A DNA stretch of 64,000 nucleotides from JBBSNV01 sp964458605. Its GTDB lineage: Bacteria > Pseudomonadota > Alphaproteobacteria > Reyranellales > JAQSWP01. Positions 62,502 through 64,000 of the stretch are shown one piece after another (the stretch's first letter is position 1; the number at the start of each line of letters is the position of its first letter). The stretch covers positions 186,001 to 250,000 of the forward strand of contig CAYWLS010000001.1 of NCBI GenBank assembly GCA_964458605.1, given 5' to 3'. Under the pieces are notes generated by a model. That model was not told the DNA's origin, ran no database searches, and saw nothing but the letters and a program-made list of their open reading frames with translations. The position numbers were made by a program, and so were the translations under genes.

Positions 62502-62538
62502 ACTTGTCGGATTACTTGTCGGATTATTGATCCGACAA
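62502..62538. repeat. Direct and inverted repeats ahead of the integrase gene
   Basis: The 12-base unit ACTTGTCGGATT occurs twice in perfect tandem (62502-62513 and 62514-62525). The second copy also forms a perfect dyad, TTGTCGGAT-TATTG-ATCCGACAA (62516-62538). Three copies of the TTGTCGGAT core within 33 bases, 16 bases before the start codon, suggest integrase arm-type or excisionase sites, or an autoregulatory operator. Confidence 0.75.
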
Positions 62539-62554
62539 CCGTCCGGAGGATCGA

Positions 62555-64000
62555 ATGAAAAAGGGGACGAAAAAGGGTGCGTATCCCGGACTCACTCGGG
62601 ACCGAAATTCGGGCGTGTTCCGGTTCAAGCTGGACCTCCCGAAGGACGTTCGGTCGCACTTTGACGTTAGCTCAGTGGTTGTCTCACTCGGTCGGGACGA
62701 AAAAATAGCTGTGGAAAAGTGGGGCCCGCTCCACGCGGAATGGCGGGCGAAGATCAGGGAAATTCGAGAGGGCACCCTGAGGGCGCTGAGCGATGATCGG
62801 ATCGATCAATTCGCCGCATCGATCCTGGCCCCGGAAAGCCACCCCTATTTGAGCGATGACCTCACCCAACGGGTCACCCGCTTTTTCCATTCAACCGCTG
62901 ACATGACGGCGGCAATCGATGCGGAGTTGCCCAAGCTGGCCAAAGGTCATCGGGTGACCGAGGCGGATCGCAAAGCCCTATTGGAGCGGATGACCGACCA
63001 GTATTTGGCCAAGCTTCGCGACCTCGCTCGGCTGAGCCCCAGCGTTGCAGTCGCGGTGAAGAAGTCGCAGGCGGTGACGGCGATGGCCGATCAATTCAAC
63101 GATCATCCCGAACCGCCCAAAACGGACAATCGGAAGAAGCTCGCTGACGCACTGGATGCTTGGCGCAATGCTGCCGTTCACCGGCCGAAAACGGAGTTCG
63201 AATTTGCCAAGTCGGTCGAGCTGTTCATTTCGATCAACGGTGACTTGGCATTGGATGAGATAACAGCCGATCACTTCCGCGCCTTTCGGAGCCATCTTCG
63301 CTCGGCCAAATCCGCGCGGGGCGGTAAGCTGGCCACGGCATCCGCGCATAAACGATTCGCGGCGGTCAAAGCCATCATGAGCCGGGCCGTGGATGAAGGG
63401 CTATGCCTGGCCAACCCCGGCGCAGACGTGACGATCCAGCGGGGCAAGGGATCGAAAGCCCGGCAAGAGGGCTGGACAGACGATGAACTCGGCAAGTTGT
63501 TCGGTTCGGCCACGTTTCATGGTGGGGATCGACCCGCGAACAAGGGCGGAGAGGCGCTGTATTGGATTCCCGTACTGGCGCTGTATCTCGGGGCCCGCCA
63601 ATCCGAGCTTGCCGCTTTGATGAAAGCCGACGTTTTCACGTCGAATGGAATTCGGTGCCTGTCGATCAACACCGATGCAGAAGGAAAGCACTTGAAGAAT
63701 AGCGAGTCGCATCGGCTCGTACCGATCCCCGCTGCGGTGTGGGATTTAGGTTTTGATCGCTATTTGGCCAGTCTACCCGAGGGCTCCAAGCTATTCCCGG
63801 ACGTGAAACCGGACACTCACGACGTGGCCGGCGGGTTATTCAGCAAGGCATTCGGTCAGCTTCGCCGTGACGCGGGGATCACGCGCAAGGCCGCTGACTT
63901 TCATGCGTTGCGTCACATGGTCAAATCGGCGATCCGTTCGATCCCCGGGGACTTCGAAGTTAAATCGAAGATCACCGGTCATGACACGGGCAACGAAGGG
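62555..64000 (+). CDS. Tyrosine-type site-specific integrase, partial (3' end outside window)
   Basis: The frame is open from ATG 62555 (behind CCGGAGGA) to the last base, 482 codons. An N-terminal DNA-binding/SAM-like core region precedes residue ~330. The catalytic domain shows the first Arg in YLGARQSELAALM, a Lys-containing hairpin region (GKHLKNSESHRLVPIP), HALRH with the His-x-x-Arg-His triad part, and ITGHD with the next His. The nucleophilic Tyr would be just past the window. Codon usage is less GC-biased than in the neighbours, which fits a mobile element. Confidence 0.93.
   Translation, partial: MKKGTKKGAYPGLTRDRNSGVFRFKLDLPKDVRSHFDVSSVVVSLGRDEKIAVEKWGPLHAEWRAKIREIREGTLRALSDDRIDQFAASILAPESHPYLSDDLTQRVTRFFHSTADMTAAIDAELPKLAKGHRVTEADRKALLERMTDQYLAKLRDLARLSPSVAVAVKKSQAVTAMADQFNDHPEPPKTDNRKKLADALDAWRNAAVHRPKTEFEFAKSVELFISINGDLALDEITADHFRAFRSHLRSAKSARGGKLATASAHKRFAAVKAIMSRAVDEGLCLANPGADVTIQRGKGSKARQEGWTDDELGKLFGSATFHGGDRPANKGGEALYWIPVLALYLGARQSELAALMKADVFTSNGIRCLSINTDAEGKHLKNSESHRLVPIPAAVWDLGFDRYLASLPEGSKLFPDVKPDTHDVAGGLFSKAFGQLRRDAGITRKAADFHALRHMVKSAIRSIPGDFEVKSKITGHDTGNEG

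Larger units (their letters stand above)
62413..64000 (+). mobile_element. Left end of an integrative element inserted at tRNA-Glu(CTC)
   Basis: A tyrosine integrase gene lies directly downstream of and in the same direction as an intact tRNA, behind a repeat-rich, lower-GC spacer. This is the usual layout of a tRNA-targeted prophage or genomic island. The T-arm/acceptor 3' end (62413-62439) is taken as attL. The rest of the element and attR are beyond the window. Confidence 0.8.

Noticed and set aside
62399..63712. Several minus-strand ORFs over the integrase region
   Set aside because: They are antisense to a single continuous plus-strand frame that encodes clear integrase motifs to the end of the window.

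Overview
The window is 64 kb of high-GC chromosomal DNA from an alphaproteobacterium, probably Rhodospirillales-like. The evidence is gene order. The block ruvC-ruvA-ruvB-ybgC-tolQ-tolR-tolA-tolB-pal-cpoB-tilS-ftsH-folP-glmM-thiD runs almost uninterrupted. zapA is followed by a 6S RNA locus and then 5-formyl-THF cyclo-ligase. serC precedes serA, hisZ precedes purA, and rpoH carries a full RpoH box. I cannot name a genus.

Layout: 0-4.4 kb (minus) is an envelope region. It holds a MotA/ExbB-like channel with a MotB-like coiled-coil/OmpA partner, a Pro/Ala-rich OmpA-like protein and small secreted proteins. 4.4-7.2 kb has suhB, then efp divergent from its lysyl-ligase epmA. 7.2-14.7 kb (minus) has a methyltransferase, an LpxR-like lipid A deacylase, and a tkt-gap-orf116-fba-thiE carbon/thiamine cluster that lacks pgk. 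14.9-17.2 kb has a DUF4164 protein, zapA, 6S RNA, a folate cyclo-ligase and a YmdB-type phosphoesterase. 17.2-20 kb is molybdate uptake: a one-domain ModE-like regulator, two matched ModE boxes and modABC. 20-36 kb is the recombination / Tol-Pal / tilS-ftsH-folP-glmM-thiD block. 36-43 kb is B12 uptake: cobalamin riboswitch, btuB, btuF, btuC, btuD and a TonB-family protein with two TonB C-terminal domains. 43-48 kb has a MocR-type regulator divergent from a DUF1127 gene, two GNATs, a PhzF protein, an orphan HigA-like antitoxin and a MaoC dehydratase. 48-54 kb is serine synthesis behind a structured leader, a NUDIX protein, hisZ and purA. 54-62.3 kb has a TetR regulator with a carotenoid oxygenase, a DUF4328-like membrane protein, a LysE exporter, rpoH under an apparent CIRCE operator, rluD, a small membrane protein, a threonine-aldolase-type enzyme and a Sel1 protein. 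At 62.36 kb a tRNA-Glu(CTC) is followed by a tyrosine integrase that runs off the window, which marks the left edge of an integrated element.

Most of the window is housekeeping, arranged in tightly coupled operons. Several junctions are ATGA, GTGA or TTGA overlaps, and a 22-codon ORF bridges ruvC and ruvA. The most notable items are the CIRCE box at rpoH, the tandem-domain TonB protein, the paired ModE boxes with Mop-less Mod components, the orphan stator-like pair, the serC leader, and the element boundary with its direct and inverted repeats. No CRISPR array, rRNA operon or insertion sequence was seen.
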